Origin: Mayfieldus sp963781495
Lineage (GTDB): Bacteria; Actinomycetota; Thermoleophilia; Solirubrobacterales; 70-9
Direction: 5' to 3'
Length of the DNA stretch: 64,000 bases
Assembly (NCBI GenBank): GCA_963781495.1
Contig: CAWAFX010000002.1
Span: 930,001-994,000 of the forward strand
Shown here: piece after piece, positions 16,177 to 23,645 of the stretch
How positions within the stretch are numbered: the stretch's first letter is position 1
Layout: every line of letters begins with the position of its first letter
Program-made: the position numbers and the translations under genes
The notes under the pieces: model-generated
The model's database searches: none
Seen by the model: only the letters and a program-made list of their open reading frames with translations
What the model was told of the DNA's origin: nothing

Positions 16177-16552
16177 GGTCCTTCTCGGGGCTGAGATCCA
16201 GCGCCTCGCGCAGCGAGTGCTCGACGCCCTTCGTGCCATCGCGCTCCCAGAGGGAGGAGATCTCGGCCCTGGCGACGAGCACGAAGTCGTGGCCCTGCGG
16301 CAGCTCGGATTCGAGGCTCCAGAAGGCCTCCCGCAGGGCTCGCTTTATGCGGTTGCGATCCACGGCGCCGCCGACCTTGCGCCCGACCGAGACCCCGAGC
16401 CGGGGCTCGCCCCTCTGCTCCTCGGAGCGCGGGAAGTTGTAGACGACGAGGAAGCGGTTGGCCTGCGAGGACCCCTCGCGGTAGACGCGGTCGAACTCGC
16501 CGCTGCGCGACAGGCGGCGCCGCTTGCGCGCGCCTGCGTCCCCGGAGGCCAT
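16166..16552 (-). CDS. rnpA: Ribonuclease P protein component
   Basis: RnpA is the protein subunit that helps RNase P RNA bind pre-tRNA. The 128-residue protein begins RKRRRLSRSGEFDRVYREG and carries the RNA-contact motif DRNRIKRALREAFW after GVSVGRKVGGAV. ATG 16552 is chosen: it lies 2 bp after the rpmH stop and gives the normal length. The open frame upstream continues through rpmH on the same strand and is not coding there. Confidence 0.94.
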   Translation of the reverse strand: MASGDAGARKRRRLSRSGEFDRVYREGSSQANRFLVVYNFPRSEEQRGEPRLGVSVGRKVGGAVDRNRIKRALREAFWSLESELPQGHDFVLVARAEISSLWERDGTKGVEHSLREALDLSPEKDRLT

Positions 16553-16554
16553 GT

Positions 16555-16689
16555 TCAGGGCGTGAGGCGCTTTCGGCCCTTGCGGCGCCGGCGCTTCAGG
16601 ATCGAGCGTCCACCGCGCGTGCGCATCCGGGCTCGGAATCCGTGGGTCCGGGCGCGCTTGCGCTTCTTTGGCTGGTAGGTCCGCTTCAT
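16555..16689 (-). CDS. rpmH: 50S ribosomal protein bL34
   Basis: The 44-residue protein is an unmistakable bL34: MKRTYQPKKRKRARTHGFRA, then RMRTRGGRSILKRRRRKGRK. It heads the minus-strand rpmH-rnpA-yidD-yidC-jag-rsmG-parA-parB run, divergent from dnaA. Confidence 0.97.
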   Translation of the reverse strand: MKRTYQPKKRKRARTHGFRARMRTRGGRSILKRRRRKGRKRLTP

Positions 16690-16706
16690 GGCCTCGGTCC
16701 GGCGCC

Positions 16707-16712
16707 AGTATA
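16707..16712 (-). promoter_or_regulatory. -10 element of the rpmH operon promoter
   Basis: TATACT on the minus strand, 18 bp before the rpmH ATG, fits a sigma-A -10 hexamer and predicts a leader of about 10 bases. No good -35 is visible 17 bp upstream (GC-rich). Confidence 0.5.
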
Positions 16713-16798
16713 CGGTCCGCTCCGTCGCGGTCGCCGGGGGCGGTCGGGGGCGATTCCGGGCGCCGCGACGTTTTCAGCGCGAATTGCGAAGGACCGTC

Positions 16799-16827
16799 TT
16801 GCAGGCGCTTGGGCGTCGGCGTAACGT
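16799..16827 (+). promoter_or_regulatory. Possible dnaA promoter
   Basis: TTGCAG (16799-16804), a 17-bp spacer and TAACGT (16822-16827) form a plausible -35/-10 pair. It would start transcription near 16834, before all candidate dnaA starts. The rest of the 16690-16908 intergenic region holds no other gene. Confidence 0.4.
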
Positions 16828-16908
16828 GCGCGCCGCTCCGCGGTGGCAGCGGCAGTGCCCGCACCGGTGCCGCAGCCATCAACCGCCCATGAGAGGGGTC
16901 GACTCGAG

Positions 16909-18282
16909 GTGCCGCAAGTTCCAGATCAGCCGACCTCCAAGCAGCTGGGTGACGACCACACCCCCGGCGCCGTCGAGGGGGACCTCGGCTCGATCTGGCA
17001 GGCCGTCAGCGAGCGCCTGCGGGCCTCGGTTCCCGACGCCACCTTCAGGCTCTGGCTCGAGCCCCTGCAGCCGGCCAGGACGCAGGCCCAGACCCTCTAC
17101 ATAAAGGCGCCGGCGGGAATCCGCACCTGGGTGGAGCGCCGCTACGCGGGGCTGATCAGCCAGGCCGTGAGCCAGGTCGCGCCCGGCCTGCGCGAGGTCA
17201 GCTTCGGCGCTCCAGAGCCAGATCTGGGCTCCGCCGTCGGCCCTGCCCTAACCCTGAACCCCAGCTATACCTTCGAGCGCTTCGTGATCGGCGAGGGCAA
17301 CCGCCTCGCCCACGCCGCCGCCCTCTCGGTCGCCGAAGCCCCGGCTGAGGCCTACAACCCCCTCTTCCTGCACGGCCCGCCCGGGCTCGGCAAGACCCAC
17401 CTGCTGGCGGCGATCGCCAACTACCTGCGCAGCACCGACGCCGGTCTCGAGGTCCGCTACACGACCGCGGAGGCGTTCACGACCGAGTTCGTGACCGCGC
17501 TGCACGCCTCCGGCTCAGAGACCTTCAAGCACCGCTACCGCGACATCGACGTGCTGCTGATCGACGACGTCCAGTTCCTCGAGGGCAAGCGCCACACCGA
17601 AGAGGAGTTCTTCCACACCTTCAACGCGCTCTATGAGTCCGGCAGCCAGCTGGTTCTCTCCGCCGATCGGATCCCCAGCGAGCTGTCGACCCTCGCCGAG
17701 CGCCTCCGCGACCGCTTCGAGTGGGGCCTGACCGTCGCCGTCGAGCCCCCAAACCTGGCGACACGGCTGATCGTCCTGCGGCGCCTGGTCCGTGAGGCCG
17801 GGGTCGAGGTTGCGGACGCCGAGGCGCTAGGGGAGCTGGCGCGGCGTATCGACGCCAACATCCGCCAGCTCCACGGCGCCCTGACCCGGGTCATCGCCCA
17901 CGCCTCGCTGCGGGCGCGCCCGTTGACCTCCGATCTGGTCGAGGAAGTGATTCCGCGTCGGGCTGCGCCGCAGCCGACCAAGATCGAGTCGATCCAAAAC
18001 GCCGTCGCCGGCCGCTTCGATCTCGACCTCTCCTCACTCACCGGACCGAGTCGCGCCGCGGAGCCATTGCGGGCGCGCCAGCTGGCGATCTACCTCTGCC
18101 GCGAGATGACCGACCTCTCGCTGCCGCAGATCGGGCGCGAGTTCGGCGGTCGCGATCACGCTACGGTGCTGAACGCGATCCGCCGCGTCGAGGAACGCGA
18201 ACGGGCCGGGGATTCCGAGACCTGCCGCCGGCTCGAGGAGCTGCGGAAAGAAATCCACAGCTCCCATCCCGCGGCCGCTTGA
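16909..18282 (+). CDS. dnaA: Chromosomal replication initiator DnaA
   Basis: DnaA binds oriC and melts it. Domain I (SIWQAVSERLRASVPDATFR), a short linker, the AAA+ domain with Walker A (GPPGLGKTHLL), Walker B (VLLIDDVQFL), sensor I (LVLSADRIP) and Arg finger region (ERLRDRFEWGL), and the C-terminal DNA-binding signature GGRDHATVLNAIRRV are all present. GTG 16909 has a GAGAGGGG site about 11 bases upstream and gives 457 residues. GTG 16843 is an in-frame alternative adding 22 residues. It is divergent from rpmH and followed by oriC and dnaN. Confidence 0.95.
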   Translation: MPQVPDQPTSKQLGDDHTPGAVEGDLGSIWQAVSERLRASVPDATFRLWLEPLQPARTQAQTLYIKAPAGIRTWVERRYAGLISQAVSQVAPGLREVSFGAPEPDLGSAVGPALTLNPSYTFERFVIGEGNRLAHAAALSVAEAPAEAYNPLFLHGPPGLGKTHLLAAIANYLRSTDAGLEVRYTTAEAFTTEFVTALHASGSETFKHRYRDIDVLLIDDVQFLEGKRHTEEEFFHTFNALYESGSQLVLSADRIPSELSTLAERLRDRFEWGLTVAVEPPNLATRLIVLRRLVREAGVEVADAEALGELARRIDANIRQLHGALTRVIAHASLRARPLTSDLVEEVIPRRAAPQPTKIESIQNAVAGRFDLDLSSLTGPSRAAEPLRARQLAIYLCREMTDLSLPQIGREFGGRDHATVLNAIRRVEERERAGDSETCRRLEELRKEIHSSHPAAA

Positions 18283-18402
18283 CGGCCGTCGCCGTTGTAA
18301 GAATCCATCCCCCGCCCACAGCTTCCCTTTCCCATTCCAAAGCGCAAAACCAGCGTCATCCACAGAATCCACAGCCATAAACACCACTAAAAGAACTTCA
18401 TT
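18251..18402. other. Candidate replication origin (oriC) with DnaA-box-like sites
   Basis: The dnaA-dnaN gap is only 120 bp but contains clustered ATCCACA cores: TCATCCACA (18356-18364, one change from TTATCCACA), GAATCCACA (18365-18373) and AAATCCACA in the end of dnaA (18251-18259). An AT-rich stretch (18374-18402) follows and could unwind. The location between dnaA and dnaN is the usual actinobacterial origin. The small number of boxes leaves room for further sites elsewhere. Confidence 0.55.
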
Positions 18403-19509
18403 TTGAAAGTCAGTACTCAAAGGCAAGAGCTCGTCAACCGACTTCAGGTCGTCGGCAGAGCTGTCTCCACCCGGGCGACGACACAAGCGCTGGGCGGCAT
18501 CCTGATCACCAGTCAGGGCAGCAAGCTCACGCTTCGCGCCACCGACCTCGAGATGGGCCTGCAGACCGAGCTCGACGGCGAGGTCGACGGCGACGGGACC
18601 GTGCTGCTGCCCGGCCGGCAGCTGGTCGAGGTGGCGCGCTCGCTCGGGGTCGACGACGTAACGCTGGAGACTCGCGACGCCGAGCGCGACGTCGAGCTGC
18701 GCTCCGGCAGCGCTGTCTTTCACCTCCGCACCCTGCCCAGCGAGGACTTTCCCTCCTTCCCGGTGTCGAGCAGCGAGCCGCTGCGGATTCCCGCCGACGT
18801 CTTTTCCTCGACGATCGACATCGTCGCCCGCGCTGCCTCGCGCGACGACATGCGGCCGGTCTTGACCGGCACCCTGGTCAAAGCCGCCGACCGCGAGATG
18901 ACGATGGTGGCGACCGACTCCTACCGGCTCAGTGTCAAGCGCACCGAGCTCGAGGCCGAGGTCGGGGGCGAGCTGGAAGCCAACGTCCCGGCCCGGGCGC
19001 TGCGCGAGCTGGCCCGGATCCTGGTCGGCGAGGAGGCGGAGACGGTGGAGATCTCGCTGCTGCCCAACCAGGCGGTGTTCGCGAGCGGCCGGGTGGTGCT
19101 GACGACCCGCCTGATCGAGGGCCAGTTCCCCAACCACGAGCAGCTGCTGCCGGAGTCCTTCGAGCACGACGTGCGCCTGCCGCGCGAGGAGTTCCTCGAG
19201 GTCACGCGGCGGGTCAGCCAGCTTGCTCAGCGCAACGCCCCGCTGCGGCTGTCCTTCAAGCCGGGGGAGCTGACCGTGGCGGCCGAGACGCCGGAGATCG
19301 GCGACGCGACCGAGACGATGCCGGCCGCCTTCGAGGGCGAGCCGCTGGAGATCGGCTTCAACCCCGAGTTCCTCAAGGACGGGATCGACAGCGTCCAGGG
19401 CGACGAGCTGCTGCTGCGCTTGATCTCGCCGCTGCGGCCCGGGCTCCTGCAGCCGGGGGAGGGCGAGGACTTCCGCTACCTGGTGATGCCGATCAGGCTC
19501 AACGTCTAG
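18403..19509 (+). CDS. dnaN: DNA polymerase III beta subunit (sliding clamp)
   Basis: The 368-residue clamp comprises three similar domains. Family stretches include ALGGILITSQGSKLTLRATD, the central MVATDSYRLSVKRTELE and the C-terminal YLVMPIRLNV, which ends in the conserved M-P-I/M-R pattern. The TTG start at 18403 follows the AT-rich oriC region directly; no better start is in frame. It tethers polymerase III and recruits repair proteins. Confidence 0.95.
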   Translation: MKVSTQRQELVNRLQVVGRAVSTRATTQALGGILITSQGSKLTLRATDLEMGLQTELDGEVDGDGTVLLPGRQLVEVARSLGVDDVTLETRDAERDVELRSGSAVFHLRTLPSEDFPSFPVSSSEPLRIPADVFSSTIDIVARAASRDDMRPVLTGTLVKAADREMTMVATDSYRLSVKRTELEAEVGGELEANVPARALRELARILVGEEAETVEISLLPNQAVFASGRVVLTTRLIEGQFPNHEQLLPESFEHDVRLPREEFLEVTRRVSQLAQRNAPLRLSFKPGELTVAAETPEIGDATETMPAAFEGEPLEIGFNPEFLKDGIDSVQGDELLLRLISPLRPGLLQPGEGEDFRYLVMPIRLNV

Positions 19510-19518
19510 CTGAGGCTA

Positions 19519-20616
19519 ATGTTGGAGGTCAGAGGGCTGCAGCTGCGCGACTTTCGCAGCCTCGAGCGGCTGCAGGTCGAGATCGCCCCCGGCATCACCT
19601 CGGTGGTCGGCGCCAACGGCGCCGGCAAGACGAACCTGCTGGAGGCGGTCTACTTCGCCCTCAGCGGCCGCTCCTTCCGCACCCGCGACCGCCGCGAGCT
19701 GATCCGCTTCGGCGAGTCGGTTGCCCGTGCCGAGCTCGAGGTGCTGCCCGACGAGCGCAGCTCGCACACCCTGCTGGCCTCGGTATCGCGCGCGGAGGGG
19801 CGCCGTCACCTGCTCGACGGCCAGGCCGCCGGGCCGGAGGCGATCGCCCGTCATCGCCCCCATCTGGTCGTCTTCAGCCCCGACCGCCTGGTTCTGGTCA
19901 AGGGGCCTCCGGCGGAGCGGCGCGCCCACCTGGACCGCTTCATCGCGGCCCGCTGGCCTGCTCGCGCGAACCTGCGCCAGGACTATGGCAGGGCGCTGGC
20001 GCAGCGCAACGCGCTGCTGCGGCGAGTCGCGGCCGGGCTCTCCCCGGAGTCCGAGCTGGAGGCCTGGGACGGAACCCTGGCCAGGGCGGCGACGCCGTTG
20101 ATCGAGGCCCGCGAAGAGGCCGCCGCCGAGCTCGCGCCGCGCTTCGCCGGCGCCGCCGCCGAGCTTGGCATCGAGCCCGCGGAGCTGCGCTACGCACCCC
20201 GCAGCGAGGGCGATCCGGAGGCCCTGCTGGCAGCGCTCGCCGAGCAGCGCGAGTCAGACCTCGGCCGGGCTCGCACCTCGGCCGGGCCGCACCTCGACGA
20301 GCTGCGGATCTCGCTGCGCGAGCGTTCGCTGCGCCGCTACGGCTCGCAGGGAGAGCAGCGCGCCGGCCTGCTGGCGCTGCTGTTTGCGGAGCGCGAGACG
20401 CTGATCGCCGGCGGCGCCCCGGCACCGCTGCTGCTGCTCGACGACGTCATGAGCGAGCTCGACCCCGCCCATCGCGATCTGCTCTCGACCCGGATCGCCG
20501 CCGCCGGGCAGACCCTGGTCAGCGCCGCCGATGAGCAGACGCTGCCGGAGGCCGCGCGGCAGCGGCTGCTGAGGATGCCGGCCGGGACCGCCGCCGGGCT
20601 GAAGGCGGTCGCCTGA
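19519..20616 (+). CDS. recF: DNA replication/repair protein RecF
   Basis: RecF is an SMC-like ATPase that loads RecA at gaps. The 365-residue protein has Walker A (VVGANGAGKTNLLEAVYFAL), the RecF signature region (SAGPHLDELRISLRERSLRR, then YGSQGEQRAGLLAL) and Walker B (PLLLLDDVMSELDPAHRDLL). ATG 19519 has a GAGG site five bases upstream and lies 9 bp after dnaN. The stop overlaps the next start (TGATG). Confidence 0.95.
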   Translation: MLEVRGLQLRDFRSLERLQVEIAPGITSVVGANGAGKTNLLEAVYFALSGRSFRTRDRRELIRFGESVARAELEVLPDERSSHTLLASVSRAEGRRHLLDGQAAGPEAIARHRPHLVVFSPDRLVLVKGPPAERRAHLDRFIAARWPARANLRQDYGRALAQRNALLRRVAAGLSPESELEAWDGTLARAATPLIEAREEAAAELAPRFAGAAAELGIEPAELRYAPRSEGDPEALLAALAEQRESDLGRARTSAGPHLDELRISLRERSLRRYGSQGEQRAGLLALLFAERETLIAGGAPAPLLLLDDVMSELDPAHRDLLSTRIAAAGQTLVSAADEQTLPEAARQRLLRMPAGTAAGLKAVA

Positions 20617-20906
20617 TGGGCCGCCGCTCCCCCCGCCCGGCCGCGATCGCCCTCCGGGAGGCCCTGCAGCGGGGAGCACCGCGGACCGGCCTGGCGGCGG
20701 TGCAGACGGTCTGGCCGCAAGTCGTCGGAGAGGCGATCGCCGCCGCCGCCGAACCGGTCTCGGAGCGCGAAGGGGTGCTCACCGTGGCCTGCGAGAGCGC
20801 GACCTGGGCGCAGGAGCTGAGCCTGATGGAGACCGAGCTGCTGGCGCGCCTCCGGGAGCAGCTCGGAGAGGGGTCTCCACGGTCCCTGAAGGTGCTGGCT
20901 GGCTGA
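20616..20906 (+). CDS. DUF721 protein, DciA-like
   Basis: The 96-residue protein has the DUF721 pattern: VQTVWPQVVGEAIAAAAEPV, then REGVLTVACESATWAQELSL and LLARLREQLG. DUF721 includes DciA, the ancestral loader of the replicative helicase. The position after recF and before gyrB matches the mycobacterial Rv0004 gene. The C-terminal tail is short. A helicase-loading role is a family-based inference. Confidence 0.85.
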   Translation: MGRRSPRPAAIALREALQRGAPRTGLAAVQTVWPQVVGEAIAAAAEPVSEREGVLTVACESATWAQELSLMETELLARLREQLGEGSPRSLKVLAG

Positions 20907-20965
20907 CCAGCCGAGGGGATCGGGAGCCGACCGCCGCAGGCCCGGGCGCCAAACCCGCGGTTCAG

Positions 20966-20987
20966 CTGAGCCCCCGCTCAGATTTAT
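20966..20987 (+). terminator. Hairpin terminator after the dnaA-dnaN-recF-DUF721 run
   Basis: CTGAGC (20966-20971), loop CCCC and GCTCAG (20976-20981), followed by ATTTATT. The stem is short, but position and T-rich tail fit an intrinsic terminator 60 bp after DUF721. Confidence 0.5.
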
Positions 20988-21091
20988 TGCGTGTTTTGCA
21001 GGGATTTTATGCGATTTGTCCGGTATTTCCGGGGGCCGAAACTGGTATCCTTATGTCAACTTGATCGTTTGCCCCGACGCTGGTTCTGAGG

Positions 21092-21123
21092 CCGATCTGT
21101 GGCCGCTGGCGATCGGGGTTTTC
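21092..21123 (+). terminator. Hairpin with T run in the gyrB leader (attenuator-like)
   Basis: CCGATC (21092-21097) pairs with GATCGG (21111-21116), followed by GGTTTT. It lies only about 25 bp before the gyrB start. It could end upstream transcripts or attenuate gyrB. Upstream, TATCCT at about 21046 is a possible -10 for gyrB. The stem is weak, so confidence is low. Confidence 0.3.
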
Positions 21124-21145
21124 TGTGGGCGACGAAAGGATTTTC

Positions 21146-23599
21146 TTGGCTGAAGCAAAGGCGCGTTCGAAGGCCTCCTCAGGCGGCAAGAGCGCCAAGG
21201 GTAAGGGGGCAGGTGCCTCGTACGACGCCAAGGACATCACCGTCCTCGAGGGGCTGGAGGCGGTTCGCAAGCGCCCCGGCATGTACATCGGCTCGACCGG
21301 TCCAAGAGGCCTGCACCATCTCGTCTACGAGGTGGTCGACAACTCGGTCGACGAGGCGATTGCCGGCTACTGCGACAGCGTCCGCGTCACCCTTCACCCC
21401 GACAACAGCTGCACAGTCGCCGACGACGGGCGCGGGATCCCGGTCGACATGCACCAGAAGGAGAAGCGCCCTGCGGCCGAGGTCGTGCTGACGACCCTGC
21501 ACGCCGGCGGCAAGTTCGGCGACGGCGGCGGATACAAGGTCTCCGGAGGCCTGCACGGCGTCGGCGTCTCGGTCGTCAACGCGCTCTCCGAGCGCCTGCA
21601 CCTCGAGATCAGCCGCGACGGCTACGTCTGGACCCAGGAGTACGAGCGCGGCAAGCCGAGGGCCGACTTCAAGAAGGGCGCGAAGACCAAGTCGACCGGA
21701 ACCACGATCACCTTCATGCCCGACTCCGAGGTCTTCGAGGAGATCGACTTCGACTTCGACACCCTGTCCGAGCGCCTGCGCGAGACCGCCTTCTTGACCC
21801 GCGGCCTGAAGATCGAGCTGGTCGACGAGCGCGGCGAGGGCGAGACCGTGAGCTTCCAGTACGACGGCGGGATCCAGGACTTCGTCAAGCATCTGAACGA
21901 GAACAAAGACGAGCTGCACCGCAAGGCCGTCTACTTCGAGAGCGAGAACGACGACGGCCAGGTCGAGGTGGCGATGCAGTGGAACACCTCCTACCAGGAG
22001 TCCCTGTTCAGCTTCGCCAACAACATCAACACCCACGAGGGCGGCACCCATCTGTCCGGCTTCCGCTCGGCGCTGACCCGGACCCTGAACGCCTACGCGC
22101 GCAACCGCGGGCTGCTGAAGGAAAAGGACGAGAACCTTGCCGGCGAGGACGTCCGCGAGGGGCTGACGGCGGTGATCTCGGTCAAGCTGCACGACCCCCA
22201 GTTCGAGGGCCAGACCAAGACCAAGCTCGGCAACCCGCCGATCGAGGGCCTGGTCAAGGAGGCGGTCAACCGCAAGCTGGGCGAGTTCTTCGAGGAGAAC
22301 CCCGGCGATGCGCGGAGGATCATCACCAAGGCGATCGAGGCCTCCCGGGCCCGCGACGCGGCCCGCAAGGCGCGCGACCTGACCCGCCGCAAGTCGGCGC
22401 TGGAGAACTCGACCCTGCCGGGCAAGCTCGCCGATTGCACTGTCAAGGATCCGCGCGACGCGGAGCTTTTCATCGTCGAGGGCGACTCGGCGGGCGGCTC
22501 GGCAAAGCAGGGGCGGGACCGCAATACCCAGGCGGTGCTGCCGCTGCGCGGCAAGATCATCAACGCGGAGAAGAGCCGCATCGACAAGGTCCTCTCCAAC
22601 ACCGAGATCCAGGCGCTGATCACGGCGATCGGGACCGGCGTCCACGACGAGTTCAACCTCGGCGAGGCGCGGTACCACAAGGTCGTCCTGATGACCGACG
22701 CCGACGTCGACGGCGCCCACATCCGCACCCTGGTGCTGACCTTCCTCTATCGCCAGATGCCGGAGCTCTTCGACGCCGGCTACGTCTACATCGCCAAGCC
22801 GCCCTTGTACGGGGTCAAGAACGGCAGCTCGATGACCTACGTCGAGCGCGAGTCCGAGCTCGAGGAGCTGCTGCTGCGCGACAAGATCGAGGACTTCGAG
22901 CTTGCCGATGCCAACGGCCGTTCGAAGAAGCTGACCAAGAGCCGCTGGCAGAGCTATGTGCGACGCTCGAAGGAGTACGAGGGCTGGGGCTCGTCGCTGC
23001 AGGCCGAGTTCGGCCACGACCTGGTTCGCTTCCTCGAGGAGTCGCAGCTGCTCGACGAAGAGGTGGCAACCCTGGCCGGGGCCCGCAAGGTGCTGGCGGC
23101 GAAGACGCCCGAGAAGGAGCCCTATGAGACCGAGGTGGTCAAGGACGGCAAGGACGAGCTGGTGGTCAAGGCGATCCACCGCAAGTCCGGCCTCGCCCGC
23201 ACCCACACGCTCCCCGATTCGCTGTTCAAGCACCACGATTACCGCAAGTTCGTCGAGGTGCACGCGACGCTGCTGAAGCAGGTCGGGCGGCCCCCGTTCG
23301 ACGTCACCCTGGGCGCGCGAAGCGAAGAGGCGGTCTCGTTCGGCGACCTGCACCGGGCCGTGATGGAGCTCGCCAAGCACGGGATCAACTTCAGCCGCTA
23401 CAAGGGCCTGGGGGAGATGAACGCGGACGAGCTGCGCGAGACGACGATGGACCCGGCGACCCGCACCCTGCAGCGGGTGACGATGGACGACGCCACGACC
23501 GCCGACCGCATCTTCTCGATGTTGATGGGCGATCAGGTGGAGCCGAGGCGGGCGTTCATCGAGCGCAATGCCAAGGAAGTGACGAACCTCGATGTCTAG
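21146..23599 (+). CDS. gyrB: DNA gyrase subunit B
   Basis: GyrB provides the ATPase and TOPRIM half of gyrase. The GHKL ATPase motifs (VYEVVDNSVDEAIAGYCDSV, VADDGRGIPVDMH, GGLHGVGVSVVNALSERL), the transducer and the TOPRIM signatures (LFIVEGDSAGGSAKQGRDRN, LMTDADVDGAHIRTL) are present, ending with the tail YKGLGEMN to FIERNAKEV. TTG 21146 is chosen for its AAAGGA site five bases upstream; GTG 21125 is an alternative. The 817-residue length exceeds the usual actinobacterial 640-690 because of an insert of about 160 residues before YKGLGEMN, in the place where the E. coli enzyme has one. Confidence 0.95.
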   Translation: MAEAKARSKASSGGKSAKGKGAGASYDAKDITVLEGLEAVRKRPGMYIGSTGPRGLHHLVYEVVDNSVDEAIAGYCDSVRVTLHPDNSCTVADDGRGIPVDMHQKEKRPAAEVVLTTLHAGGKFGDGGGYKVSGGLHGVGVSVVNALSERLHLEISRDGYVWTQEYERGKPRADFKKGAKTKSTGTTITFMPDSEVFEEIDFDFDTLSERLRETAFLTRGLKIELVDERGEGETVSFQYDGGIQDFVKHLNENKDELHRKAVYFESENDDGQVEVAMQWNTSYQESLFSFANNINTHEGGTHLSGFRSALTRTLNAYARNRGLLKEKDENLAGEDVREGLTAVISVKLHDPQFEGQTKTKLGNPPIEGLVKEAVNRKLGEFFEENPGDARRIITKAIEASRARDAARKARDLTRRKSALENSTLPGKLADCTVKDPRDAELFIVEGDSAGGSAKQGRDRNTQAVLPLRGKIINAEKSRIDKVLSNTEIQALITAIGTGVHDEFNLGEARYHKVVLMTDADVDGAHIRTLVLTFLYRQMPELFDAGYVYIAKPPLYGVKNGSSMTYVERESELEELLLRDKIEDFELADANGRSKKLTKSRWQSYVRRSKEYEGWGSSLQAEFGHDLVRFLEESQLLDEEVATLAGARKVLAAKTPEKEPYETEVVKDGKDELVVKAIHRKSGLARTHTLPDSLFKHHDYRKFVEVHATLLKQVGRPPFDVTLGARSEEAVSFGDLHRAVMELAKHGINFSRYKGLGEMNADELRETTMDPATRTLQRVTMDDATTADRIFSMLMGDQVEPRRAFIERNAKEVTNLDV

Positions 23600-23645
23600 C
23601 GCCCGTTCGGTGGACCGGCTTGCGGTTGACGAGGTGATCGCGTAA

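Noticed and set aside
16166..16882. Longer rnpA frame of 238 aa
   Set aside because: The N-terminal half runs through rpmH on the same strand; the standard RnpA length is obtained from ATG 16552.
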